From positions 124,001 to 188,000 of the forward strand of contig NZ_JAJUXI010000007.1 in assembly GCF_021390515.1 (NCBI RefSeq): DNA of 64,000 bases. The letters are read 5' to 3'. Below are positions 52,487-61,550 of this stretch, in pieces. Each line of letters starts with the position of its first letter. Position 1 is the first letter of the stretch. This DNA comes from Dyadobacter sp. CY326. GTDB lineage: Bacteria > Bacteroidota > Bacteroidia > Cytophagales > Spirosomataceae. The translations under genes were made by a program, and so were the position numbers. The notes under the pieces were generated by a model. That model was not told the origin of the DNA and made no database searches. It was given only the letters and a program-made list of their open reading frames with translations.

Positions 52487-52513
52487 CAAGATGTTTACCC
52501 CGTAAACATCTTG
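52487..52513. promoter_or_regulatory. Perfect 12-base inverted repeat upstream of the integrase
   Basis: caagatgtttac (52487-52498) and gtaaacatcttg (52502-52513) are exactly complementary with a 3-base centre, 51 bases before the integrase start. The left half is also present upstream of the integrase fragment (caagatgttta near 32450), where the right half has decayed. It may be an operator for the integrase or a recombinase/excisionase arm site. Confidence 0.6.
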
Positions 52514-52629
52514 CTAACCAGCTAGTTAAGTGCCTAATCGTGGAAGTTTTTCTGGAGTTGTCTTACTTCCACGAATCGCTACATTTTTATTGGGGATTTT
52601 TGAATATTTTGGTGTAGCCCAAAAAAGCA

Positions 52630-52662
52630 AAAACCCCGTTTAAACGCTTTAAACGGGGTTTT
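52630..52662 (-). terminator. Strong terminator following the tRNA-Ser gene
   Basis: A 15-base perfect stem, aaaaccccgtttaaa (52630-52644) with tttaaacggggtttt (52648-52662), loop cgc, followed on the minus strand by a T-rich run. It begins 24 bases beyond the tRNA 3' end. Confidence 0.9.
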
Positions 52663-52685
52663 GAATGTTTTGACATCATGTCCTG

Positions 52686-52770
52686 CAGAGAGAGAGGGAT
52701 TCGAACCCCCGGACCTGTAACAGTCAACGGTTTTCAAGACCGTCGCAATCGACCACTCTGCCATCTCTCT
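52686..52770 (-). tRNA. tRNA-Ser (anticodon TGA)
   Basis: An 85-base tRNA on the minus strand. The acceptor stem pairs agagaga (52764-52770 read inverted) with 52687-52693, the discriminator is G, and CCA is not encoded in full. The anticodon loop reads CTTGAAA, giving anticodon UGA for serine codons UCN. The T loop TTCGAAT and the extra arm of class II tRNA-Ser are present. It is the integration target: its 3' end faces the integrase. Confidence 0.95.
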
Positions 52771-52853
52771 AAATCATTTCGCCGTGTGCGAACGTGGTGC
52801 AAAGGTAAAAACAAAATCCTTATGCGCAAGATCTGACGTTAAAAAATTACGAA

Positions 52854-53732
52854 CTATGAGAATTTACAAACCTCATATGCCTCATGAGTAGATAATCCTG
52901 AGGTTTCTGCGTAATAGTTGGCCTCATAACTTACAATTACTTTGTCTTTGATCTCAATACTAACTTCCGTGTGAAATTGAACCATTAAAAAGTTGGCATG
53001 CTTGTCATCCAAGAGATACGCTACTAACACTTCACCACCTAGCCTCATCCACACATTATATTGATTTTCGACTGCCCAACCAACATTGAACATCAGAATT
53101 GATTTATCATAAACAGCTTGTAAAGGATCATAATTTAAGATGCCATCATCATCCCTGCTAATCGTTTTATGAAAAGTTTCAAAATAATACCCACAGTGAA
53201 TGCCACGCACGCCTTCCAACACTGACAGATTTAGAAAATCCCAATCCAGATTGATGCTAAGCCACTGCTCGTCAATGAAACTGATGTGATTTGTATGAAT
53301 TTCATTGAAATGGTTTAATGATCGAAAAAATTTAACATCCAGTCCAAGTTTTTCAATCTCACTTTGCAAATCAGAATGAAGATTGTTTCCTTCATTGTCT
53401 GCAAAGTCGTGAACATTACCGGAAATGAAAATCACTGGCCCTCCATAATCTCGCTTGGCCAAGTCTAGGACAGAAAGCCAGATAATCGCATCCCTGAAAG
53501 AGTCTTTTCCTGCTCTAAAAAGGTTTGACATCCTTCTTCCAACGTAACAAAACGGCAGGTAATCCGTCTACCTTGCTGGGCATTTCAATGAAATGGAAAC
53601 GGTGACTTTCACAATTTCAGGCAGAACGATGGGAATCCAGGTTTTCGCGGAATAATCAAGCAGTTGACTAAAGGCCTTGGATTTCAGCCTCCAATCCTGG
53701 CGTATGATATTCGTATCCAATACAATGTGCAT
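52854..53732 (-). pseudogene. PIN-domain protein (DUF4935 type), broken by internal deletion and stop
   Basis: Two in-frame pieces are separated by a TAG at 53568-53570. The first (53568-53732) begins MHIVLDTNIIRQDWRLKSK, the N-terminal Asp motif of PIN nucleases, and continues to LPEIVKVTV. The second (52854-53531) starts MSNLFRAGKDSFRDAIIWLS and later reads GGPVIFISGNVHDFAD, the C-terminal acidic motif of PIN/DUF4935 proteins. About 100 residues that should lie between are missing. Residues after about 100 of the second piece (NLDWDFLNLSVLEGVRG...) are an extra domain of unknown kind. The second piece could still be translated from its own ATG. Confidence 0.65.
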
Positions 53733-53746
53733 ACTGAATTGTCTAA

Positions 53747-55081
53747 TCAGCTGACTGTTGCATGCAAAATGTGTGCCGTGTCTTCCTGAATCTGGTAACG
53801 TTCATCCAGCCTCTGCCCTACCACCCAAATAACGTCCCCGTTCCCATTCAAAAGCACCAGCACATTGTCCTTTGCGAAACGGTCCATTTTAAGGTCGGTT
53901 AGTAAATCACTTATCTTTTTGCTTTTGCCGTTCATTCCGAATGGTTGGAATGTGTCGCCCGTTTTCCACTTCCGCACTCTTAAGGGGAAAATTAGCTTTT
54001 CCTCGTTCAGCAAAACTTCATTTTTATTTTGATTAACGGTTGTGACTTGGTCGTGAAGCTTTTTTTCCAACAACATTGACAATGATCCAATGGCGACTTG
54101 CTGTTCGCCGGCATGAACGATTACATCTATATGCCGATAGTCCTTCTCAGCTTCCTTAATGATTATATGCTCACGGTCAACCAACAAAGTGTGCGTGGCG
54201 GATTGGAATATTTTCCCGGAATGACCGGATAGCGTTGTGAAAATCTTTTCGATCTGGTTGTACGCAAATCCGTAATTCTGTAAAATGTACCAAAGCCTGT
54301 AAACCGGCTCAGTTTCTGCTTTTAAAGCCGTAATGAAAATGCGGACTTGGTTGTCTTCGATTGTAATTATGCTGGCGGACCATGCATCCAGCGCTTCTTT
54401 GAGAATAATGTCTGCACTTTTCAACCGGGCTTGGGATTGGTTGAACGTCGCTTCCAGCGAAGGATTCAACTGTTTCAAAACCGGAATTACCTTGTGCCTG
54501 ACCAGGTTTCTTTTGTAATCGTCGGTCGCATTGGATCTGTCTTCACGCCATTGCAGCTTGTTTTGGTTTGCGTAATCCAGAATATCGTCTTTTCCAGCCA
54601 GCAGCATTGGCCTTAACAAATGGCCATTGATACCCGAAATGCCGTGCAACCCTGCTAATCCTGTGCCTCTTACCAAGTTGAGTAATACAGTTTCAAAAGA
54701 ATCGCTGGCATGATGCGCGGTTACAATCCAATGGTGACCATGTTCACTTCTTAATGCCTCGAACCATTCATAGCGCAGTGTTCGGGCGGCCATTTGTGTT
54801 GACACGCCGTTTTGTTTTGCAAATGCTTTTATACCAAAACTTTTGGAATAAAACGGGAAGCCATATATTGCCGATAACTCCTCGACAAACCGCTCGTCGC
54901 CCTCTGACTCCTCCCCTCTCAATCCAAAATTGCAATGTGCCACAGCGGCTGGAAAACCCATTTTATGAAACAAATGCAGCATGACAATCGAATCCACGCC
55001 GCCGCTTACGGTGAGAAGCGATGATTGTGATTTAAGATCGAGTTGATGTTGGTTAATAAAAGTTAAAAAAGGAGCTAACAT
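53747..55081 (-). CDS. tilS: tRNA(Ile)-lysidine synthetase
   Basis: A 444-aa enzyme that converts C34 of tRNA-Ile(CAU) to lysidine using lysine and ATP, essential for reading AUA codons. The PP-loop motif LLTVSGGVDSIVML lies near residue 25, followed by HCNFGLRGEESEGDE and ARTLRYEWF and TAHHASDSFETVLLNL, all diagnostic of TilS; the C-terminal TilS domain (KWKTGDTFQPFGMNGKSKKISDLL) is present. The ATG at 55079-55081 gives MLAPFLTFINQHQLDL. A longer frame to 55246 would overlap the divergent gene's start and add residues with no TilS match. Secure. Confidence 0.95.
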   Translation of the reverse strand: MLAPFLTFINQHQLDLKSQSSLLTVSGGVDSIVMLHLFHKMGFPAAVAHCNFGLRGEESEGDERFVEELSAIYGFPFYSKSFGIKAFAKQNGVSTQMAARTLRYEWFEALRSEHGHHWIVTAHHASDSFETVLLNLVRGTGLAGLHGISGINGHLLRPMLLAGKDDILDYANQNKLQWREDRSNATDDYKRNLVRHKVIPVLKQLNPSLEATFNQSQARLKSADIILKEALDAWSASIITIEDNQVRIFITALKAETEPVYRLWYILQNYGFAYNQIEKIFTTLSGHSGKIFQSATHTLLVDREHIIIKEAEKDYRHIDVIVHAGEQQVAIGSLSMLLEKKLHDQVTTVNQNKNEVLLNEEKLIFPLRVRKWKTGDTFQPFGMNGKSKKISDLLTDLKMDRFAKDNVLVLLNGNGDVIWVVGQRLDERYQIQEDTAHILHATVS

Positions 55082-55186
55082 GAACCGAAGAAACCTATTT
55101 GATGTAGTTTTGGCGTATATAAGATAAATGCTTTTACCCGGCCGACAAACAGCGCTTATTTCAAAGGTAAAGGAAAGAACGGCAAC

Positions 55187-56797
55187 ATGAACAAAAATAA
55201 ATACATCGCAAACTGCAACCCTTTTAAACTTTTGCGCGTCATCCATATCAAAGACAATATATTCCGATTGACGTTCTTTGTTTTAATGATTTCTTCACCC
55301 TATCTGCTGGCACAGAAGGCTTTACCGCAACCAAAACCCGTGCAAAGTGAAGACTTGGTTGAGATTATCAAGTCTGACGAGCTGGAAATTATAAATGAAA
55401 ATGGTGTGGATTCCCGACGCGTGACTAACGGCATCTTTAAGCATAAAGGCGCTCTTTTATATAGCAAGCTTGCGATTCAGAACATCAACACCAATGTCAT
55501 TGAAGCTTTTGGCAATGTTAAAATTGTGCAGGGCGACACGGTGACGGTTACCGGTGACACGCTTTATTACTATGGAAACACGCGTATGGCAATCGTGAGT
55601 GGCAAGAAGACGGTTTTAAAGGACAGCAAACGCACGCTCACCACGCGGAAGATCGAGTATGACATGGCTAATGGAATTGCCAATTATAAAACGCCTGGCC
55701 GCACGGTCGATGAAGAGAATGTCCTGACCAGTAAAGAAGGTTTTTATAACACGCGGACCAAGGAATTTACCTATTACAAAAATGTTAAGCTGGTTAATAA
55801 AAAATATGTTTTAACCACGGATACCCTTCTCTATAATTCAATTACAAAGTGGTCGGATTTTACCGGTTCCACTAAGATTACAAATAAGGACGGCACGGTG
55901 AAAGGGACAAAGGGGCGTTACAATACGGAGTCAGCGCAGTCGGCTTTTCAGAAACGAACCATGGTTGACAACGAAACGTATACACTCACCGCAGACTCAC
56001 TGGAAGTTGATGGCAAAAGCAATAACGGGCGTGGAAAAGGCAATGTTGTGATTGTCGCAAAAAAGGATAAAACGGTTCTCAACGGCGATGAGGGTTATTA
56101 CTGGAAAAAAGAAGGTTATTCCAAAATTTTTGGTCATGCTTATGTTCGAAATGTAGTTTCCAACGACACACTTTACATTCGTGCAGACACGCTTTATTCT
56201 TACGAAAACCAGCGTGACAGCACCAGAAAGCTGATCGGAAATAAGAATGTGTTTATCTATAAGTCTGATTTTCAGGGCAAATGTGACTCAATAACTTACA
56301 ACACGGCCGATTCTGTAATCCGGTTTTTCCGGAAACCAATTTTGTGGAGTGATCAGCATTATCAGATGGAAGCGGATTCGATCACTGCATTTTTGGTAAA
56401 TAATGAAATCAACCGAATGTTGTTAAAAGGCAAGTCATTCGTCATTACTGAGGACACATTGGTGAGGCAATTTAACCAGGTTAAGGGCAGAATTATCAAT
56501 GCGTATTTTGAAACGGGAAATAAGCTGAAACAGGTTCTCGTGGATGGAAACGGCGAAAGCGCTTACTATGCAATCGATGATAAGCAAAAAAATATCGGAT
56601 TGAATCGTGTAGAGTGTGGAAGGATGAATTTGCTTTTTACAGATAACCGGGTAGAAAAGATCTCATTTGTGGGGAAACCGGATGGCAAACTGATCCCGCC
56701 AACCAAGATTAAAACGGCTGAAAGACAATTAGATGGGTTTAGTTGGAGAATTTCAGAGAAACCAACCAAGAATAAAACGATATGGAAGGAATTATGA
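55187..56797 (+). CDS. OstA-like lipopolysaccharide transport protein
   Basis: A 536-aa exported protein with repeated OstA/LptA-like beta-jellyroll segments (GNVKIVQGDTVTVTGDTLYYYGNTRM, KKTVLKDSKRTLTTRKIEYD, and later GKGNVVIVAKKDKTVLNGDEGYY), the kind found in Bacteroidota proteins of the LPS-transport/LptA-LptD N-terminal class. An N-terminal hydrophobic segment, about residues 23-40 (IFRLTFFVLMISSPYLLAQ), acts as a signal peptide. It probably bridges the periplasm or lies under LptD. It is divergent from tilS, separated by 105 bp. Identity as OstA family is firm; exact role inferred. Confidence 0.85.
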   Translation: MNKNKYIANCNPFKLLRVIHIKDNIFRLTFFVLMISSPYLLAQKALPQPKPVQSEDLVEIIKSDELEIINENGVDSRRVTNGIFKHKGALLYSKLAIQNINTNVIEAFGNVKIVQGDTVTVTGDTLYYYGNTRMAIVSGKKTVLKDSKRTLTTRKIEYDMANGIANYKTPGRTVDEENVLTSKEGFYNTRTKEFTYYKNVKLVNKKYVLTTDTLLYNSITKWSDFTGSTKITNKDGTVKGTKGRYNTESAQSAFQKRTMVDNETYTLTADSLEVDGKSNNGRGKGNVVIVAKKDKTVLNGDEGYYWKKEGYSKIFGHAYVRNVVSNDTLYIRADTLYSYENQRDSTRKLIGNKNVFIYKSDFQGKCDSITYNTADSVIRFFRKPILWSDQHYQMEADSITAFLVNNEINRMLLKGKSFVITEDTLVRQFNQVKGRIINAYFETGNKLKQVLVDGNGESAYYAIDDKQKNIGLNRVECGRMNLLFTDNRVEKISFVGKPDGKLIPPTKIKTAERQLDGFSWRISEKPTKNKTIWKEL

Positions 56798-56885
56798 GAA
56801 ATAAATGAAAGTAGAATCGAAAAAAGAGAAAGTGGGCATGGTTTTTTATCCCCAAAAAATAAAAAAGGCCATTCACACAATATGT

Positions 56886-56917
56886 TTTGAATATACTATT
56901 ATTTCTCTATATTTTTG
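56886..56917 (+). promoter_or_regulatory. Candidate Bacteroidetes-type promoter
   Basis: TTTG (56886-56889) and TATTTTTG (56910-56917) match the -33/-7 consensus with a 20-base spacer, 63 bases before the ATG at 56981. Found by eye. Confidence 0.5.
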
Positions 56918-56980
56918 TAATGTACTTTTTAACTAAAACAGCCTAAAAATTATTAGCAAAAAGTATCCCAAAACGACGCT

Positions 56981-57595
56981 ATGAAAAGAAATATACTTTA
57001 TTTATTGTTATCACTAACACTGGCCCTGCAAGGTTTAAACGCCCAATCGGTCTCGAACGGAAGCCGTTTGAATATGGTCAGCAAAAAGAAACCAACTGCC
57101 GGCGAGAATATCAAATTTGCTGGCTTGGCAACTGGTTCAAGTTACAAGCTGTTGTCTTTGCAAAATCCAAAAGCATTGAATAGTTTTTATCGCTCATTTT
57201 TGTTCTCAACACCCAATGCTTCTGAAAGCGCCGGTGTGGCAGCAACTGAAATCGTGGAAAAAAATTCAGAAAGAAGACAGCCTGCGATGGAAGCGCAGCT
57301 TAGAGCAGAAGAGCAGCTTTACAACAACGATAAAATTTCGGTTTCAAATATTTACCCAAATCCTGCCAGCGAGTACGCAGAACTTGACTATAACATCACT
57401 GCCAGCATTCGCGACGCAAAATTAATTATCTACAATGTGCTCGGTTCCCAAATGGCCGAGCTGCCCCTAAGCAAAAACGATAGAAAGCTGCGCGTGAACA
57501 CCAAGGATATGCCAACGGGACTTTATTTCTATCAGTTATCCCTGGACGGTAAAAAAGTAGCCACAAAAAAAATGCTCGTTCGTCATCAGCAGTAG
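56981..57595 (+). CDS. Secreted protein with type IX secretion sorting domain
   Basis: A 204-aa exported protein. A Sec signal peptide (MKRNILYLLLSLTLALQGLNAQ) is followed by a low-complexity region, and the last 80 residues are a T9SS type A sorting domain: ISNIYPNPASEYAEL, then a strand pair (AKLIIYNVLGSQMAELPL), and the terminal GLYFYQLSLDGKKVATKKMLVR. The protein is targeted to the outer surface by PorSS. Its own function is not evident. Confidence 0.88.
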   Translation: MKRNILYLLLSLTLALQGLNAQSVSNGSRLNMVSKKKPTAGENIKFAGLATGSSYKLLSLQNPKALNSFYRSFLFSTPNASESAGVAATEIVEKNSERRQPAMEAQLRAEEQLYNNDKISVSNIYPNPASEYAELDYNITASIRDAKLIIYNVLGSQMAELPLSKNDRKLRVNTKDMPTGLYFYQLSLDGKKVATKKMLVRHQQ

Positions 57596-57616
57596 GCTTA
57601 TTTTTAACACTATATC

Positions 57617-57651
57617 AGCTACGCATTCGTTATGGATGATGTAGCTTTTTT
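57617..57651 (+). terminator. Terminator after the T9SS cargo gene
   Basis: agctac (57617-57622) and gtagct (57641-57646), with extra complementary bases inside, followed by a run of T up to 57651. It stands 22 bp after the stop at 57595. Confidence 0.6.
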
Positions 57652-57669
57652 ATTACCTTTGCACCTAAT

Positions 57670-58593
57670 ATGCGAAAAAACAGTCCAGCAAGCTATTTCT
57701 TGCTTTTTATTGCAATCCTTGTAATTACTTCTTGTAGTAAATTCTCGAAGTTACAAAAGACGGGCACGGATCAGGAAAAGTATGATGCCGCAATGTCTTA
57801 TTACAAAAAAGGGGATTTTTACCGCTCCGGGTTACTCTTTGAAGAGCTTATACCCTTACTAAAAGGAAGCACAGAATCTGAACTCGCGCAGTTTTATTAT
57901 GCCTACACGCAGTATCAGCAAGGCCAGTATAATACGAGCCAGTTTTTGTTCAAGAAGTTTTATGACACATATGCACGCAGTGATTACGCCCAGGAAGCGC
58001 TTTACATGCATGCATTTTCTTTGTACAAGGATTCGTCGCCTTTTAATCTGGATCAAACCAGCACATTCACGGCAATTTCCGCAATGCAGGATTTTATCAA
58101 TACATATCCTGAAAGCGCTTTCCGTGAAGAATGTACGCGTTACATACTAGAGTTGCGTTCTAAACTGGAAATGAAAGCTTATGAAAGAGCGCGTCTGTAT
58201 CACAAGATCAGCGATTTCAATCCAATGTCGATGAAGTCAGCGGTAATTTCGATTGATAACTTTCGCAAAGATTTTCCCGATTCGAAATACAATGAGGAAC
58301 TCGCGTTTTTGAAAGTTGAATCACAATATAACCTTGCTGCCAACAGTTTCAGTATTAAGCAGAAGGAAAGATATCAGGATGTTGTGAAATTTTATCAGGA
58401 GCTGATTGATAAATACCCGACCGGGAAATTCAACAGAGACGCAGAGAAGATGTTTGATGACAGTCAAAAACAAATTGAGGTGATTGCAAAGACGGAGGCG
58501 GAAAGACAAAAACAAATCCAGGCACAACCAGATCCTGCTAACAAGCCGACGAAAGTAACAACGCCGGCGATTTCGGAACCAAAAGGACAATAG
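57670..58593 (+). CDS. bamD: Outer-membrane protein assembly lipoprotein BamD
   Basis: A 307-aa lipoprotein (lipobox VITSC) of the BAM complex, which inserts beta barrels. Five TPR-like helix pairs follow: YDAAMSYYKKGDFYRSGLLFEEL, AQFYYAYTQYQQGQYNTSQFLFKKF, YAQEALYMHAFSLY, and later AVISIDNFRKDFPDS and YQDVVKFYQELIDKYP. The C-terminal tail is charged and variable. It lies within the conserved core block before the omega gene. Secure. Confidence 0.93.
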   Translation: MRKNSPASYFLLFIAILVITSCSKFSKLQKTGTDQEKYDAAMSYYKKGDFYRSGLLFEELIPLLKGSTESELAQFYYAYTQYQQGQYNTSQFLFKKFYDTYARSDYAQEALYMHAFSLYKDSSPFNLDQTSTFTAISAMQDFINTYPESAFREECTRYILELRSKLEMKAYERARLYHKISDFNPMSMKSAVISIDNFRKDFPDSKYNEELAFLKVESQYNLAANSFSIKQKERYQDVVKFYQELIDKYPTGKFNRDAEKMFDDSQKQIEVIAKTEAERQKQIQAQPDPANKPTKVTTPAISEPKGQ

Positions 58594-58639
58594 TCCTATT
58601 ATAAGTAAGATTTTAATTTCAACTAATATCACCATAAGC

Positions 58640-58951
58640 ATGGCAACCAATCCATCAATCATTACCCGGGATACGGACAAAATCGCAGACGTAACTGGTA
58701 ACTTATACGAGTCAGTTTCTGTCATTTCGAAAAGAGCGCGTCAGATTTCCAGCAAGATGAAGGAAGAACTTAACAACAAGCTTGCTGAGTTTGCATCGGG
58801 TGTGGACAACCTTGAAGAGGTGTTTGAAAACAGAGAACAAATTGAAATTTCCAAGTTTTACGAGCGTATGCCCAAGGCTGGAAGCATTTCAATCGACGAA
58901 TTTATCGAAGGAAAAACATATCACGCTTACCGCGAAACAACAGAAGAATAA
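58640..58951 (+). CDS. rpoZ: RNA polymerase omega/Rpb6-like subunit
   Basis: A 103-aa protein with the helical Rpb6/omega pattern seen in Bacteroidota (ITRDTDKIADVTGNLYESVS, VISKRARQISSKMKEELN). Its place 47 bp after bamD and before coaBC is conserved in this phylum. Omega helps assemble the beta-prime subunit. The terminator after it is strong. Confidence 0.8.
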   Translation: MATNPSIITRDTDKIADVTGNLYESVSVISKRARQISSKMKEELNNKLAEFASGVDNLEEVFENREQIEISKFYERMPKAGSISIDEFIEGKTYHAYRETTEE

Positions 58952-58960
58952 TTCTGATCC

Positions 58961-59008
58961 AAATGCAAAGCCAGCCGCAAAATTTTTTCTGCGGTTGGCT
59001 TTGCATTT
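58961..59008. terminator. Strong bidirectional terminator after rpoZ
   Basis: A 19-base stem: aaatgcaaagccagccgca (58961-58979) with tgcggttggctttgcattt (58990-59008), one G-T pair, with A- and T-rich flanks on the two sides, 10 bp after the rpoZ stop. Confidence 0.85.
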
Positions 59009-59054
59009 ATAGGCATTAAAGATTTTAGGATGTTGGCCTTAACTCTGTAACTTT

Positions 59055-60311
59055 ATGGCTGACAGGAATCCTTCCGAAGTTGACAACCCAAAGCCAATAA
59101 GATTGAATCTCAAAGGTAAAAAAATACTGGTTGCCGTCTCTGGCAGCATCGCCACTTATAAATCTGCCCTGTTGGTGAGATTGTTGGTAAAAGCCCAGGC
59201 CGAAGTTCAGGTCATTATGACGGAGGCTGCCAAAGCGTTTATCACGCCGCTTACGCTTTCTGTTTTATCTAAAAAACCTGCCCTAAGCACATTCACGGCT
59301 GACGAAAATGGCAGCTGGAACAATCATGTAGAACTTGGCCTTTGGGCTGACGCCATTATCGTCGCGCCCGCAACTGCACGCACTTTATCCAAATGCGCAA
59401 CGGGAAATTGCGATGATTTGCTAACAGCAACTTACTTGTCGGCACGCTGCCCGGTTTTTTTTGCGCCCGCGATGGATGTCGACATGTATTCGCATCCGTC
59501 GACGAAAGCGAACGTTGCAGCATTGATCAGTTTCGGAAATCACTTTATTGAGCCAGGACATGGCGAGTTGGCGAGCGGTTTGATCGGTGATGGACGAATG
59601 GCGGAACCTGAACTGATCGTCGCATCACTTTCAAGTTTTTTTGCAAAAAGATCTGTTGCTTTTGGTAAAAGAGTCCTCATAACCGCCGGCCCCACGGTGG
59701 AAGCGATAGACCCGGTGCGTTACATTAGCAACCGGTCATCAGGTAAAATGGGTTATGCACTTGCCGCGGCTTTCGCGTCCGCTGGATCGGCTGTGACGCT
59801 CGTGAGCGGCCCAACAAATTTGCCCACTCCGGAACAAACCATTCAGCGCTTTAATGTTGAAAGTGCAGAAGAAATGTTTGAACAGACCAAAAATCATTTT
59901 GAATTAAGCGATGTGGTGATATTTTCCGCGGCCGTTGCCGATTATACAGCTAAGACGATTGCGCAGCATAAAATTAAAAAGCAAGGCGAGGAAATGGCAT
60001 TGGATTTGGTCAAGACGCGAGATATAGCAGGCACATTGGGCAAGCTCAAAACTGAAAAACAGCTGTTAATCGGCTTTGCATTGGAAACGGAACACGAAAT
60101 GGAATATGCAATGGATAAGCTTTTGCGGAAAAATTTCGACTTCATCATTCTCAATTCGCTTAATGACGCCGGTGCAGGATTTGCACACGATACGAACAAA
60201 ATAACCGTTATTGACAAGGAGAAAAATGTGACACATTTTGAGCTTAAAAGCAAGGAAGATGTGGCGCAGGATATTCTCCAAATCGTCTTAAACAAATGGA
60301 GTGAAGCATGA
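59055..60311 (+). CDS. coaBC: Phosphopantothenoylcysteine decarboxylase / phosphopantothenate-cysteine ligase
   Basis: A 418-aa bifunctional enzyme of coenzyme A synthesis. The N-terminal flavoprotein (CoaC) has VAVSGSIATYKSALLVRLL, active-site His in NHVELGLW, and PAMDVDMY. The C-terminal CoaB domain has LITAGPTVEAIDPVRYISNRSSGKMGYALA and FALETEHE. It starts with an unconserved 20-residue leader. It is coupled to the DUF4835 gene (4-bp overlap). Secure. Confidence 0.96.
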   Translation: MADRNPSEVDNPKPIRLNLKGKKILVAVSGSIATYKSALLVRLLVKAQAEVQVIMTEAAKAFITPLTLSVLSKKPALSTFTADENGSWNNHVELGLWADAIIVAPATARTLSKCATGNCDDLLTATYLSARCPVFFAPAMDVDMYSHPSTKANVAALISFGNHFIEPGHGELASGLIGDGRMAEPELIVASLSSFFAKRSVAFGKRVLITAGPTVEAIDPVRYISNRSSGKMGYALAAAFASAGSAVTLVSGPTNLPTPEQTIQRFNVESAEEMFEQTKNHFELSDVVIFSAAVADYTAKTIAQHKIKKQGEEMALDLVKTRDIAGTLGKLKTEKQLLIGFALETEHEMEYAMDKLLRKNFDFIILNSLNDAGAGFAHDTNKITVIDKEKNVTHFELKSKEDVAQDILQIVLNKWSEA

Positions 60312-61219
60312 AAAAAATATTCGCGTTGTTGCTTTTATTGGTCAATTTCAATGCGAATACATTCGCGCAGGAATTTCAATTTTCAGTAAATCTGAACTAT
60401 GAGCAGCTTGTCGCGCAACAGAAGACGGACCCGCAGTCAATGGCGCAGCTCCAAACTTACATGAATGATTTCCTCAACAACACGCGCTGGACCAATGATG
60501 AATTTGGCAAAGAGGAAAAAATAAAATGTAAACTGAATGTGAACCTGACGCGCTCATTGAATCAGGGGAATTATGAAGGAAATGCGCAGCTCGTCGTTTC
60601 CAGGCCCGTTTACAATTCCAATTATGAAACGGTTCTCTTCACATATGTTGACAAGAATTTCACATTCACCTATCTCCCGAACACGCCGCTTTACTTCAAC
60701 GAAAACAGTTACACCGAAGAGTTGCCCTACATTCTGGCCTTTTATGCCAATATTGCATTGATCTTCGATTATGACTCTTTCAGCAAACTCGGAGGCTCTC
60801 CCTATGTGCAAAAAGCATTTAACTTGGTGAATCAGGCGCGGAATTCTTCGCCTAATAAACGCGGTTGGGATTCCAATGGCGACTCGCGTAACCGTTATTG
60901 GCTGGTCGAGAATCTGATGAGCCAGCAGTTTACGCCATTCCGTGAGGGAATGTATAAATATTATCGACTTGGCCTGGATGTGGCAACGCAAAACCCGGGT
61001 GAGACGCAAGCGAAAGTGATGGAAGTCCTCAACACGGCCAAAGAAGTCAACCAGCTGCGCCCGGCAAGTGTGGTTATCAATTCATTTTTTGATTCAAAAT
61101 CCGACGAGCTTTACCGAATCCTGATCGAAGCGCAGCCCGAAGACCGGGCGAAAGCTTACAATCTTCTGGTGAGCCTCGATCCTAGCAAAACGCAACTTTA
61201 CCAACGTCTCTCTTTATAA
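60308..61219 (+). CDS. DUF4835 exported protein
   Basis: A 303-aa protein, typically found between coaBC and recN in Bacteroidota. A signal peptide (MKKIFALLLLLVNFNANTFAQ) is followed by QEFQFSVNLNYEQL, DFLNNTRWTNDEF, YNSNYETVLFTYVD, LPYILAFYANIALIFDYDSF and a helical C-terminus. The start ATG overlaps the coaBC stop (ATGA). Function unknown; conserved place suggests envelope duty. Confidence 0.9.
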   Translation: MKKIFALLLLLVNFNANTFAQEFQFSVNLNYEQLVAQQKTDPQSMAQLQTYMNDFLNNTRWTNDEFGKEEKIKCKLNVNLTRSLNQGNYEGNAQLVVSRPVYNSNYETVLFTYVDKNFTFTYLPNTPLYFNENSYTEELPYILAFYANIALIFDYDSFSKLGGSPYVQKAFNLVNQARNSSPNKRGWDSNGDSRNRYWLVENLMSQQFTPFREGMYKYYRLGLDVATQNPGETQAKVMEVLNTAKEVNQLRPASVVINSFFDSKSDELYRILIEAQPEDRAKAYNLLVSLDPSKTQLYQRLSL

Positions 61220-61255
61220 TCCTCAGTCCAATAATTCCGTTTGAAGTTTCCGTTT

Positions 61256-61480
61256 ATGAGCAAAAGATTGATCCGCATTTCTTCGAAAGATATTTTTGCC
61301 AAATTGGAAAGCTTGCTGCGAAGAGAAATCAACGTGGTTTTGAACAATGGAAACACGCATTTTGGTAAACTCGAGTCCTTCACCCAGGAGCATTTGCTGC
61401 TCCGCGACACGCGCAATCATCCGCATAATATTGCATTGCAGGGACTTTATGAGATCGTTTATGACGCAGGACAGCCATAA
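61256..61480 (+). CDS. Small conserved protein, Hfq/Sm-like shape
   Basis: A 74-aa protein from the ATG at 61256 (an upstream TTG would add five residues). The strand order resembles an Sm/LSm fold: LLRREINVVLNNGNTHFGKLESF, TQEHLLLRD, then ALQGLYEIVY. That is a resemblance only; no Hfq RNA-binding motif is certain. It lies between the DUF4835 gene and recN on the same strand. Confidence 0.55.
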   Translation: MSKRLIRISSKDIFAKLESLLRREINVVLNNGNTHFGKLESFTQEHLLLRDTRNHPHNIALQGLYEIVYDAGQP

Positions 61481-61550
61481 GCAATTAAAAACAGGATACG
61501 AACGGGTTATATTTTCTAATTGTTGATATGATAACTATATTCGTATAGAT

